64,000 nucleotides of DNA from CAYMZZ01 sp046297935 (GTDB taxonomy: Bacteria; Bacteroidota; Bacteroidia; Chitinophagales; Chitinophagaceae): the NCBI GenBank assembly GCA_046297935.1, contig JBKBHA010000013.1, positions 47,894 through 111,893 on the forward strand, given 5' to 3'. The notes below the pieces were generated by a model, which was given only the letters and a program-made list of their open reading frames with translations, made no database searches and had not been told where the DNA came from. Of the stretch, positions 49,069-57,761 are shown in pieces. Numbering within the stretch: position 1 is the first letter of the stretch; each line of letters starts with the position of its first letter. The translations under genes and the position numbers were made by a program.

Positions 49069-49677
49069 CTAGCCTTTCTTCACGATGATTGTTTGTCGCT
49101 TGATAGCTTTACGAGGCTTGCCAAACTGGTTGAGTAGCGGAGTGAGTTTAGGTGCTGTTAACAGCATTCGCTTTTTCACCTGGTCGGCTATAAAGTCATT
49201 GTCCGGTGATACAGACACCGTATTAATTTTCACTTCACCATCGATATCGATTTCGTATACCAGCAAAATGGAATAAGTTCCTTCCTTTACCTTTTTGTTG
49301 GGCAGCAGGTCGCGACGAATTTCGGCCGTCAACTCATCCGTGTAGTCCTTCATAATGGCGTCGTTGTCGCGCTTTTCTGCAGTAGCAGGCACTACATTTC
49401 CAGCGCTATCAAAAGTAGTAGGCGGAATCAGCGACTCTACTACAACCGTTTTTCCCGCCGAGTCAACCGTCAATGTGCTTTGAACCGTTGGAGCAACAGG
49501 TGCTGGTTTGCGGGTACTGGTATCAATCTTACTGGTCAAATCGTCGGTTTTGCGCACTACCGAACCAGTATCAGATTTCAACTTACCGCTATACAACAGC
49601 TCTTTAAGCGACTGGGCTTTTAGTTGCAGGCAACCACCAAGCAGGAGAAATCCGGCCAGAATAGACAACTTTTTCAT
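49069..49677 (-). CDS. Secreted protein with TonB-C-like domain
   Basis: The 202-residue protein begins MKKLSILAGFLLLGGC, either a lipoprotein signal at that Cys or a type I signal ending LKAQ. A Pro/Thr/Val-rich linker follows. The C-terminal part has EGTYSILLVYEIDIDGEVKINTVSV (shown here in parts: LLVYEIDIDGEVKIN) and TAPKLTPLLNQFGKPRKAIKRQ, resembling the fold of TonB C-terminal energy transducers. It has no TonB-type N-terminal membrane anchor or Pro-Lys repeat, so a classic TonB role is unlikely. Confidence 0.55.
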   Translation of the reverse strand: MKKLSILAGFLLLGGCLQLKAQSLKELLYSGKLKSDTGSVVRKTDDLTSKIDTSTRKPAPVAPTVQSTLTVDSAGKTVVVESLIPPTTFDSAGNVVPATAEKRDNDAIMKDYTDELTAEIRRDLLPNKKVKEGTYSILLVYEIDIDGEVKINTVSVSPDNDFIADQVKKRMLLTAPKLTPLLNQFGKPRKAIKRQTIIVKKG

Positions 49678-49799
49678 ATTAACCGCGATTGATGAGGAAT
49701 GGACACAGTACTCTACCCGCAATTTAAGTACCAAAGCGGTAAAATCGTCCGAAGCGGAAAATTTGTGAATTTCTTAAAGTCTGGCGAGCAATCGGCCAA

Positions 49800-49877
49800 T
49801 CAGGCATTTTCTTTTTTGAAGGACAAAACGACGCCCAGCAAAAACAATCCGATAAACAAATAAAAAAATACAGACAT
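49800..49877 (-). CDS. Possible 25-residue membrane micro-ORF
   Basis: An ATG at 49877 opens a frame for MSVFFYLFIGLFLLGVV followed by LSFKKENA and a stop. It is one hydrophobic helix with a basic end, like many short single-pass membrane peptides. There is no conserved context and no coding statistics to support it. The rest of 49678-50090 contains no other credible gene. Confidence 0.3.
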   Translation of the reverse strand: MSVFFYLFIGLFLLGVVLSFKKENA

Positions 49878-50090
49878 AGTTGTCGGTTTAGGAGTTGATC
49901 TAATGAAAAAATGGATTCTTCACATACCAATCAGATCTGGGCCTTCACATAAGATCCAAAAAATGGCGCTTTCAATTAGTCAATAGCCTTGTAGCGTGGA
50001 AATTCAGAGGAGGGACAAATACGGTGTAAAGTTGAAAAATTATATTGGCAAATGCAATACCCTATTCATGGGATTTTCAAGGTTTAACCA

Positions 50091-50951
50091 TTAATGTGGA
50101 AGTTGTTGAATACAATCCGCCAGCGCTTCCTCCCAATTTCGGATGGTTAACCGGAAAGTATTTCGTATAGCATTCAGATCCAGCACACTGTATCCTGGCC
50201 GGCGCGCGGGGGTGGGATAAGCCGAGCTGGGAATAGGATGTATGGTTGTGCTGAGTCCGGCCCGATCGCGAATAGCTACTGCGAAATCGAACCAGGTAAT
50301 GGAACCCTGATTACTATAATGGTACACACCGGGTACCCAATTCGATTCACTGATAATGCTGAGGATTGCCTCCGCCAGATCAGCCGCATAAGTGGGAGAA
50401 CCGGTTTGATCGTTCACCACACTGATCTCAGGTCTTTCCTTCATCAGCTTCAACATCGTTTTCACAAAATTCTTTCCGAATTCCGAATATACCCACGAGG
50501 TGCGGATGATGATGCAGTCGGGATTAAGCTGTTGCGCCTGCTTTTCACCTTCCAACTTGCTGGCACCATAAACCGATTGGGGATTCGTAGGATCGTCGGG
50601 CAAATAGGGTCTGCTGCCATTGCCATCGAATACATAGTCGGTTGAAATATGAATAAGTCGGCAATTTCTTGCTGCGCACACTGCTGCGAGTACGCCCACG
50701 GCTTCAGCATTTACCTGAAAGGCGAGGTCGGATTCAGTTTCGGCACGATCAACTGCTGTATAGGCCGCACAATTGATACAGTACGAAGGCTGATATGCCT
50801 CAAATACCTGGCGAACCAGTTCCGGATGATGAATGGGCATATCCTCCCGCGACAGGAACACAAATTCGAAGCCGTTGTACTTCCCCTCGAGCTGACGGAT
50901 TTCTTTTCCCAGCTGTCCGTTGGCGCCGGTTACTAATATCTTAGGTCGCAT
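50091..50951 (-). CDS. rfbD: dTDP-4-dehydrorhamnose reductase
   Basis: This 286-residue SDR enzyme makes the last step of dTDP-L-rhamnose synthesis. It has the NAD(P)-binding GANGQLGKEIRQLEG, NCAAYTAVDRAE, and the catalytic HISTDYVFDG with YGASKLEGE (Tyr-x3-Lys). It is the last gene of a six-gene leftward operon and starts 12 bases after rfbC ends. rfbA and rfbB are not in the window, so the dTDP-4-keto-6-deoxyglucose precursor must be made elsewhere. Confidence 0.95.
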   Translation of the reverse strand: MRPKILVTGANGQLGKEIRQLEGKYNGFEFVFLSREDMPIHHPELVRQVFEAYQPSYCINCAAYTAVDRAETESDLAFQVNAEAVGVLAAVCAARNCRLIHISTDYVFDGNGSRPYLPDDPTNPQSVYGASKLEGEKQAQQLNPDCIIIRTSWVYSEFGKNFVKTMLKLMKERPEISVVNDQTGSPTYAADLAEAILSIISESNWVPGVYHYSNQGSITWFDFAVAIRDRAGLSTTIHPIPSSAYPTPARRPGYSVLDLNAIRNTFRLTIRNWEEALADCIQQLPH

Positions 50952-50963
50952 GAGTTCGAATGT

Positions 50964-51518
50964 TTAGAAGGTGAAGCTGTTCCGGCATCCGTCCAGCCCG
51001 GGCAAAATTTTATCCTTATCGGAAACTACCACACTGTCGGCCGGAATTTTCCAGTCGATACCGAGCGCCGGATCATCGTATCGAATACCGGCATCACTAT
51101 CCTTGTTGTAAAAAGCATCGCATTTGTACAACACGATAGCCGTTTCGCTCAGCACGGAGAACCCATGGGCGAAGCCTTTAGGTATATAAAGTTGCTTTTT
51201 GTTTTCGGCTGACAGTTCAACGGCAAAATGTTGGCCATAGCTGGGCGAACCCTTCCTGATATCCAGAGCCACATCGAGGATCCTGCCCTCCAGTACTCTT
51301 ACCAGTTTGGTTTGCGCGTGTGGCGGCAATTGATAGTGAAGACCGCGAATAACGCCGTACGAGGAACGCGACTGATTATCCTGCACAAAACGCAGGTCAA
51401 TGCCGAGGCTCCGAAAACTGTTTTCGTTGTAGGCTTCAAAAAAGTAGCCGCGGCTGTCTTCAAACACCCGTGGCGAAATAACATAAAGGCCCTGTAAGGG
51501 CGTTTCCAATTTTTCCAT
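50964..51518 (-). CDS. rfbC: dTDP-4-dehydrorhamnose 3,5-epimerase
   Basis: This 184-residue cupin has the RmlC pattern: PRVFEDSRGYFFEAYN, FVQDNQSRSSYGVIRGLHYQ with the catalytic His, VRVLEGRILDVALDIR, and IPKGFAHGFSVLSETA. It inverts C3 and C5 of dTDP-4-keto-6-deoxyglucose. It lies 4 bases after the dehydrogenase gene and 12 bases before rfbD, so it is co-transcribed with both. Confidence 0.96.
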   Translation of the reverse strand: MEKLETPLQGLYVISPRVFEDSRGYFFEAYNENSFRSLGIDLRFVQDNQSRSSYGVIRGLHYQLPPHAQTKLVRVLEGRILDVALDIRKGSPSYGQHFAVELSAENKKQLYIPKGFAHGFSVLSETAIVLYKCDAFYNKDSDAGIRYDDPALGIDWKIPADSVVVSDKDKILPGLDGCRNSFTF

Positions 51519-51522
51519 AAAA

Positions 51523-52812
51523 CTAAAGGCTCCAGTATTGACGACTTGTGATCTTGCTACGATAAATACCCTTCAGGTCCGCAATCAGGCCATGAGGCTG
51601 ACTGATGGATGCAAAATAGCTGTCATCCAGCGAATCATACTCCGCATGTGGCACCGTAATCAAAACTGCATCGTATTTGCCGTTTGATTCAGCGGCCAGA
51701 CCAAATCCGTATTCGTGTTTCAGCTCTTCCGAATCGGCATGCGGATCGGTCACATCTACATTTACAAAGAACGATTGAAGCGCTTTAACGACGTCGGCCA
51801 CCTTCGAATTGCGGATATCGCTCACATTTTCTTTGAAAGTGGCGCCTTTCACCAACACTCGTGCCTTCTTTACGTCGCCCACCGTGGCGATCAGGTGTTG
51901 AACAATTTTCTGTGCCACATACGATGCCATGCCATCGTTGATGGTGCGACCGGCGAGTATTACCTGCGATTTGTAGCCCAGCTCATGAGCCTTGTGAGTG
52001 AGATAGTATGGATCAACACCAATGCAATGACCGCCTACCAGACCCGGCTGGAAGCGCAAAAAGTTCCACTTGGTGCCTGCGGCCTCCAACACTTCGTAGG
52101 TATTAATTTTCATGCGATCAAAAATGATCGACAGTTCGTTCATCAGTGCTATGTTCAGATCACGCTGAGTATTTTCAATGATCTTGGCCGCCTCGGCCAC
52201 TTTGATAGAAGAAGCGCGGTGCACACCGGCCTTCACCACCAGTTCGTAAACCTGTGCAATCTGTTCCAGCGATTCTGCATCGCAACCACTCACTACTTTC
52301 ACTACCGAAGCCAGCGTATGCTTTTTGTCTCCCGGATTGATCCGCTCGGGCGAATAGCCCAGTTTAAAGTCTGTTTCATTCTTCAGTCCCGAAATTTTCT
52401 CGATCACCGGCAGGCAATCGTCTTCGGTGCAACCCGGATACACCGTTGATTCAAACACCACATAATCACCTTTTTTCACCACCTTACCAATGGTTTCTGA
52501 CGCACGAAGCACCGGAGTGAGATCGGGTACATTGTGTTCATCAACTGGCGTGGGAACGGCCACTACAAAAAAGCGCGCCTCACGCAGTTCGTCTAATGAA
52601 TGCGTGAAATGTATGTCACAACCATCGAATGCTTCTTTTTCCAGTTCATTGCTGGGATCGATTCCCTGACGCATCTTTTCGATGCGGCGGGGGTTGATGT
52701 CGAATCCGATAACAGATAGCTTTCTGGCAAATTCAAGCGCAATGGGCAGGCCCACATAGCCGAGGCCAATTACAGCCAGTTTGTGTTTTTTGTCAATCAG
52801 TTCCTGATACAT
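51523..52812 (-). CDS. UDP-N-acetyl-hexosamine (ManNAc/GlcNAc) 6-dehydrogenase
   Basis: This 429-residue nucleotide-sugar dehydrogenase has the NAD motif VIGLGYVGLPIALEFA and the catalytic Cys in VGGHCIGVDPYYLTHKA (about 260), the form found in WecC, WbpA and TviB rather than in UDP-glucose dehydrogenase. It oxidises the C6 hydroxyl to a carboxylate, giving a hexosaminuronic acid. The ATG at 52812 gives the normal length; the frame extends 77 codons over the upstream gene. An aminotransferase of WbpE type in the same operon fits further processing. Confidence 0.9.
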   Translation of the reverse strand: MYQELIDKKHKLAVIGLGYVGLPIALEFARKLSVIGFDINPRRIEKMRQGIDPSNELEKEAFDGCDIHFTHSLDELREARFFVVAVPTPVDEHNVPDLTPVLRASETIGKVVKKGDYVVFESTVYPGCTEDDCLPVIEKISGLKNETDFKLGYSPERINPGDKKHTLASVVKVVSGCDAESLEQIAQVYELVVKAGVHRASSIKVAEAAKIIENTQRDLNIALMNELSIIFDRMKINTYEVLEAAGTKWNFLRFQPGLVGGHCIGVDPYYLTHKAHELGYKSQVILAGRTINDGMASYVAQKIVQHLIATVGDVKKARVLVKGATFKENVSDIRNSKVADVVKALQSFFVNVDVTDPHADSEELKHEYGFGLAAESNGKYDAVLITVPHAEYDSLDDSYFASISQPHGLIADLKGIYRSKITSRQYWSL

Positions 52813-52855
52813 GAACAGCGATGGTTTAGATTTAGTTTTTTGATAGTTTGGAGAT

Positions 52856-53836
52856 TTATCGGGTCCCGAATTGCTTTGGCATTTTACGCCATTCAGACTC
52901 GGGCAGCGATTGAAAATAATCGTATGTGCGTCGAAGTCCTTCGCCGCGTTCGATGGCCGGCTCCCAGCCCAACAGCTCTCTTGCTTTGGTGATATCAGGC
53001 TGGCGCTGTTTGGGATCGTCGGCGGGTAAATCGCGATGTACAATCCTGACCTTGTTGCCCGTCAGCGTCAGTACTTCTTTGGCAAATTCAAGCAAACTGA
53101 TTTCTGCCGGATTACCAATATTAACCGGATAGTGATAATCGCTCATCAATAGGCGGTAGATACCTTCTACCAGATCGTCGACATAGCAAAAACTGCGGGT
53201 TTGCGATCCGTCGCCGAATACGGTAAGATCCTCTCCTCTTAAGGCCTGACCAATAAAGGCTGGCAGCGCGCGGCCATCGTTGAGCCGCATACGTGGGCCA
53301 TAGGTGTTAAATATCCGCACTATTCGGGTATCAAGTCCGTGATAAGTGTGGTAAGCCATGGTTATGGACTCCATGAATCGCTTGGCCTCATCGTAGACCC
53401 CGCGTGGACCTACCGGATTGACGTTGCCCCAGTATTCTTCCGGTTGTGGATGCACCAGCGGGTCGCCATACACCTCACTGGTACTGGCCACCAGGATGCG
53501 TGCTTTTTTTGCCTTCGCCAGGCCGAGACAATTATGTGTGCCAAGCGCCCCTACTTTAAGCGTCTGAATGGGAATTTTGAGATAATCGATGGGGCTGGCA
53601 GGGGACGCGAAGTGTAAAATATAGTCGATATCGCCAGGAACATGAATAAACTTCGTTACATCGTGATGATAAAATTCAAACTGCTCCAATTTGAACAGGT
53701 GACTGATATTATTCAAATCGCCGGTTATAAGGTTATCCATGCCAACCACACGAAAACCCTTCTTAATGAAAAGATCGCAAAGATGTGAACCCAGAAACCC
53801 GGCCGCACCGGTTATTAGCACGCGTTTAGCAGTCAT
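52856..53836 (-). CDS. uxs: UDP-glucuronate decarboxylase (UDP-xylose synthase)
   Basis: The 326-residue extended SDR enzyme converts UDP-glucuronate to UDP-xylose. Motifs are TGAAGFLGSHLCD, LVASTSEVYGDPLVHPQPE, and the catalytic YDEAKRFME, which together separate it from epimerases. It uses the product of the dehydrogenase encoded immediately upstream, whose stop overlaps its start by 4 bases (ATGA). Confidence 0.94.
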   Translation of the reverse strand: MTAKRVLITGAAGFLGSHLCDLFIKKGFRVVGMDNLITGDLNNISHLFKLEQFEFYHHDVTKFIHVPGDIDYILHFASPASPIDYLKIPIQTLKVGALGTHNCLGLAKAKKARILVASTSEVYGDPLVHPQPEEYWGNVNPVGPRGVYDEAKRFMESITMAYHTYHGLDTRIVRIFNTYGPRMRLNDGRALPAFIGQALRGEDLTVFGDGSQTRSFCYVDDLVEGIYRLLMSDYHYPVNIGNPAEISLLEFAKEVLTLTGNKVRIVHRDLPADDPKQRQPDITKARELLGWEPAIERGEGLRRTYDYFQSLPESEWRKMPKQFGTR

Positions 53837-55158
53837 GATGGCAGGTTTGGCTGAACGGCGCGGCGGCCGATACTGATATATTTAAACCCGAGTTGCTCCA
53901 TTTTGTGAAGATCAAACAGATTGCGTCCGTCGAAAATTAATTTCTCTCTGAGCATTCTGCTCATTTTATCGAAATCCGGAGTACGAAATACGTTCCACTC
54001 GGTGGCAATGATTAGTGCATCAGCTCCATCAAGGGCCGAGTAAGGGTCATCAGCAAAGTGCATGCGGTCACCCATCACTGCTTTTACGTTTTTCATGGCT
54101 TCAGGATCGAAAGCCACCACTTCGGCACCGGCATTGATCAACTCCTGTGCCATCACCAGAGCCGGTGCTTCACGAATATCGTCGGTATTGGGTTTAAAAG
54201 CCAGTCCCCAAAGGGCAAACCGGCGGCCTTTCAACTCCTGCTTAAAATGCATACGTACTGATTCCAGCAAATGCACGCGCTGCTCATCGTTGACCTGCAT
54301 CACTGCATTTAGAATACGAAAGTCGTATTGCATTTCACGTGCCGAGTGAACAAGGGCCTGTACGTCTTTGGGGAAACAGCTTCCACCGTACCCAATACCG
54401 GCGAAAAGAAACCTTTTCCCAATACGGTCATCGCTGCCGATCCCTCTGCGCACCTGATCTACATCGGCTCCCATTTTTTCACACAGCCGTGCAATCTCGT
54501 TCATGAACGAAATCTTCATAGCGAGAAATGAATTGGCGGCATATTTAGTCAACTCAGCCGAGCGCTCGTCCATGAATATCACTGGATTGCCCTGCCGCAC
54601 AAACGGTGCAAAAAGTTCGTTCATAATTTCACGAGCCTTTGCCGACTCAGTGCCTACCACCACCCGATCGGGTTTCATAAAATCATCCACCGCCACGCCT
54701 TCCCGTAAAAATTCAGGATTGCTTACCACATCAAACTCGCCCTGATAGTTTTGCCGAATGGCTGCACGCACCCGATCAGATGTACCAACCGGCACGGTGC
54801 TTTTATCGACAATCACCTTGTAATCCGTCATCAATTTGCCTAAGTCTTCTGCAACACCCAGCACATATTTCATGTCTGCAGATCCATCTTCCCCGGGCGG
54901 TGTGGGTAATGCGAGAAACACAATCAAGGCATCCCGTATCCCTTCTTCCAAACTGGTAGTAAACCGCAGTCTTCCTTCCTTTATGTTTCGCAAGAACAAT
55001 TTTTCGAGGCCTGGCTCGTATATGGTAATTTCACCTTTCGAGAGCTTGTCCACTTTGACAGCATCAATATCTACACAGGTTACATTATTACCTGTTTCAG
55101 CAAAGCAGGTACCTGTTACCAAACCAACATATCCCGTTCCAACCACAGCTATTTTCAT
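53833..55158 (-). CDS. ugd: UDP-glucose 6-dehydrogenase
   Basis: This 441-residue enzyme oxidises UDP-glucose to UDP-glucuronate. It has the N-terminal VVGTGYVGLVTGTCFAE, the active-site Cys in GYGGSCFPKDVQAL (about 260), and the C-terminal LWGLAFKPNTDDIREAPA. It supplies UDP-xylose synthase, encoded next with a 4-base overlap. The upstream gap to the aminotransferase gene is 31 bases. Confidence 0.97.
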   Translation of the reverse strand: MKIAVVGTGYVGLVTGTCFAETGNNVTCVDIDAVKVDKLSKGEITIYEPGLEKLFLRNIKEGRLRFTTSLEEGIRDALIVFLALPTPPGEDGSADMKYVLGVAEDLGKLMTDYKVIVDKSTVPVGTSDRVRAAIRQNYQGEFDVVSNPEFLREGVAVDDFMKPDRVVVGTESAKAREIMNELFAPFVRQGNPVIFMDERSAELTKYAANSFLAMKISFMNEIARLCEKMGADVDQVRRGIGSDDRIGKRFLFAGIGYGGSCFPKDVQALVHSAREMQYDFRILNAVMQVNDEQRVHLLESVRMHFKQELKGRRFALWGLAFKPNTDDIREAPALVMAQELINAGAEVVAFDPEAMKNVKAVMGDRMHFADDPYSALDGADALIIATEWNVFRTPDFDKMSRMLREKLIFDGRNLFDLHKMEQLGFKYISIGRRAVQPNLPS

Positions 55159-55189
55159 CTTGACTTATTTATCTTTTCGTTTGTTTCTT

Positions 55190-56338
55190 TTACACGATGG
55201 CAAAAAATTCTATTATCCGGTCAGCAATATGATCTGCCTGCTCCATATCCAATTCAGTATGTATTGGCAACGACAACACCCGGCTGGTCAGCCAATCGGT
55301 ATTCGGCAGTTTGGTTTGAGCTGTCCCAAATTCCTCAAACATTTTTTGACGGTGGCCGGGTACCGGATAATAAATCATGGAAGGCACTTCGCACTCGGTC
55401 AGCCAGTCAATTAATTCCTGTCGTTTGCGGTCAGCCGATTTCTCCGCCATCAACGTTAAGGTGTATTGATGATACACGTGCGTGGAATAGTTAGTCTTTG
55501 TGGGGACGTTGAAATGGGGCAAGGCGGCAAAGCATTGGTCGTAGTGGGCTGCAACTGCCTGGCGTGCCCGGTTGTAATCGTCGAGATACTTCAGCTTCAC
55601 GCGTAATACGGCGGCCTGAATGGTATCGAGGCGACTGTTGCAGCCAACAACATCATGATAGTAACGTCTGCTTTGACCATGATTGGCGATCATGCGCATT
55701 TTCGCTGCCAGTTCATCGTCGTTGGTGAACAGCGCTCCGCCGTCACCAAACGCTCCCAGGTTTTTAGACGGGTAGAAGGAAGTTGCTCCTATATGACCAA
55801 TGGAACCGGTTTTTTGCTTGCGGCCGTCTTGCCAGGTGTACACACAGCCAATAGCCTGAGCATTATCTTCTATCACAAAGAGGCCATGCTTTTCGGCAAT
55901 GGCCATAATCGGCTCCATATGCGCTGCCTGACCATACAGGTGCACGGGCACAATTGCCTTTGTACGGGGAGTAATTGCACGCTCGAGCGACTCCGGGTCC
56001 ATACAGAAAGTATCAGGATCTACATCTACAAACACCGGTGTTAACCGAAGTAGGGCAATTACTTCAGTAGTGGCGATATAGGTAAAGGACGGGGTGATCA
56101 CTTCATCGCCAGGCTGCAAGTTCAGAGCCATCATGGCAATCTGCAATGCATCGGTACCGTTGGCGCAGGGTATGCAGTGTTTAACGCCCACATAGTCTGC
56201 CAGCTCGCTGGCAAAAGCCGATACAGGCTTACCGTTAATGTAAGCCGAACTCGCCAATACGTCCATGATTGCTTCATCCACTTCTGACTTGATTTTCTGA
56301 TACTGTGTCTGTGTATCGACCATTTGAATTGGACGCAT
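55190..56338 (-). CDS. DegT/DnrJ/EryC1-family sugar aminotransferase (WbpE-like)
   Basis: This 382-residue PLP enzyme aminates a nucleotide-linked keto sugar. It has IPCANGTDALQIAMMALNL, VIEDNAQAIGCVY and the PLP Lys in TSFYPSKNLGAFGDGGA (about 193). Its N-terminus MRPIQMVDTQTQYQKIK is like WbpE, which transaminates UDP-3-keto-hexuronic acids. The companion oxidoreductase and acetyltransferase (WbpB, WbpD) are not in the window. It is the first gene of the operon, with a TAnnTTTG match 82 bases upstream. Confidence 0.9.
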   Translation of the reverse strand: MRPIQMVDTQTQYQKIKSEVDEAIMDVLASSAYINGKPVSAFASELADYVGVKHCIPCANGTDALQIAMMALNLQPGDEVITPSFTYIATTEVIALLRLTPVFVDVDPDTFCMDPESLERAITPRTKAIVPVHLYGQAAHMEPIMAIAEKHGLFVIEDNAQAIGCVYTWQDGRKQKTGSIGHIGATSFYPSKNLGAFGDGGALFTNDDELAAKMRMIANHGQSRRYYHDVVGCNSRLDTIQAAVLRVKLKYLDDYNRARQAVAAHYDQCFAALPHFNVPTKTNYSTHVYHQYTLTLMAEKSADRKRQELIDWLTECEVPSMIYYPVPGHRQKMFEEFGTAQTKLPNTDWLTSRVLSLPIHTELDMEQADHIADRIIEFFAIV

Positions 56339-56420
56339 AATTGGCTAATATTAGGAAGGATAGATTAAGCGGTGGAAGGCTGATCCTTTTCGGCCCTGTT
56401 CCGCCATGTTTATGGTGCCG

Positions 56421-56428
56421 CAAAAATA
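56421..56428 (-). promoter_or_regulatory. -7 element of the nucleotide-sugar operon
   Basis: The minus strand reads TATTTTTG, an exact TAnnTTTG match, 82 bases upstream of the aminotransferase ATG. No clear TTTG lies about 20 bases further upstream. Confidence 0.4.
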
Positions 56429-56459
56429 GTAAAATACGGGTAGTTTCCTTGCCGGAGTT

Positions 56460-56467
56460 TACATTTG
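56460..56467 (+). promoter_or_regulatory. -7 element of kdtA
   Basis: TACATTTG matches TAnnTTTG and lies 31 bases upstream of the TTG start of kdtA, back to back with the divergent element at 56421-56428. Confidence 0.4.
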
Positions 56468-56498
56468 CAGCGAGTTCATTTCATTAAAAAACAAAGCT

Positions 56499-57761
56499 TT
56501 GGGCGTTTTTTTCTACAATATCTTTCTTTGGCTCTTTCGTATGGGCATCACAATCGCCTCGCTTTTTCATCCTAAAGCTAAAAAATGGGCCAGAGGACGC
56601 CGGGGTATTTTTCAGCGACTCGAGGCGGCCATTACGGCAGGAAATCCCGTAATCTGGATGCACTGTGCTTCGTTGGGTGAGTTTGAACAGGGAAGACCGT
56701 TGTTAGAGTCTTTGCGCAGCCGGTATCCAAACTACCGGATCCTGTTGACATTCTTTTCTCCCTCTGGCTATGAAATCCGGAAGAATTATGCGGGTGCCGA
56801 CTGGGTGTTTTATCTGCCGATTGACGGACCTGGCAACGCGCGCCGCTTTTTGGAAATAGTGCAACCCCGCCTGGTCATTTTTGTCAAATACGAATTTTGG
56901 TACTACTACCTTAAAAAAATACGCTACCGGCAAATACCATTACTACTTGTATCAGCTGTTTTTTGGGAAAAGATGTCGTTCTTCCGGTGGTATGGCAGCT
57001 TGCCGAGGAAAATGCTGGCGCGATTCGATCAGCTCTTTGTACAGGACGAAATTTCTCAGGACCTGATGAAAAAAATTGGACTTGGAAATATTACGCAGGT
57101 ATCGGGCGACACCCGTTTTGACCGGGTCGTTAGCATTGCTCAACATAGCCAACGCAATGACACAGTAGACCGTTTTGCCAGCGGCAGAAAATTAATCATA
57201 GCAGGCAGCACCTGGCCAGCTGATGAACAAATGCTGAATGAGTTGCTGCGGACACTTGACTCGTCAAAAATAGCGCTGGTACTGGCGCCACATGAAATCG
57301 GGACCGAACATCTTAACAATATCCGGGCAAGCTTCTCAAACGCTGTATTCTACTCTGAATTTCTCAATAGTGCCGGTGAGGATCAAGGCCCCTTCAATTG
57401 TGTGGTCATTGATAATATCGGTATGCTATCGCAACTCTACCGGCATGCCTGGGTGGCTTATATTGGCGGTGGATTTGGAAAGGGCATTCACAACACACTG
57501 GAAGCGGCGGTATATGGCTGCCCGGTAGTGTTTGGGCCGGTATATCATAAGTTTCGGGAGGCAAAAGAATTGATTGCTGTGGGTGCAGGCTTTGAGATCA
57601 ATGCAGCAGTAGAATTCGAACACCTGCTTCGCCAATGGGAGCAGGATACGGGGGCGCATGAAGCAACCGCAGAGGCCGCAGCCCGCTATGTGAATAGCCG
57701 CACGGGGGCCACCAATTGCATTTTGAATTATATTCAGGAAAAACGCCTTTTGATCAATTGA
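56499..57761 (+). CDS. waaA: 3-deoxy-D-manno-octulosonic acid (Kdo) transferase
   Basis: This 420-residue GT30 enzyme transfers Kdo from CMP-Kdo to lipid A precursor at the inner membrane. It has an N-terminal membrane anchor (MGVFFYNIFLWLFRMG), the conserved IWMHCASLGEFEQGRPL, FVKYEFWYYYLKK, and the GT-B C-terminal AYIGGGFGKGIHNTLEAA with the donor-site Glu. Initiation appears to be a TTG at 56499, since no earlier or nearby ATG preserves the anchor; an ATG at residue 15 would lose it. Its end overlaps the convergent gene by 28 bases. Confidence 0.95.
   Translation: MGVFFYNIFLWLFRMGITIASLFHPKAKKWARGRRGIFQRLEAAITAGNPVIWMHCASLGEFEQGRPLLESLRSRYPNYRILLTFFSPSGYEIRKNYAGADWVFYLPIDGPGNARRFLEIVQPRLVIFVKYEFWYYYLKKIRYRQIPLLLVSAVFWEKMSFFRWYGSLPRKMLARFDQLFVQDEISQDLMKKIGLGNITQVSGDTRFDRVVSIAQHSQRNDTVDRFASGRKLIIAGSTWPADEQMLNELLRTLDSSKIALVLAPHEIGTEHLNNIRASFSNAVFYSEFLNSAGEDQGPFNCVVIDNIGMLSQLYRHAWVAYIGGGFGKGIHNTLEAAVYGCPVVFGPVYHKFREAKELIAVGAGFEINAAVEFEHLLRQWEQDTGAHEATAEAAARYVNSRTGATNCILNYIQEKRLLIN

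Noticed and set aside
49069..49677. Classic TonB energy transducer
   Set aside because: It lacks the N-terminal membrane anchor and Pro-rich spacer of TonB; only the C-terminal fold is similar.
52813..53043. 77-codon N-terminal extension of the UDP-HexNAc dehydrogenase frame
   Set aside because: It overlaps the uxs coding region, and the protein fold begins at the ATG at 52812.
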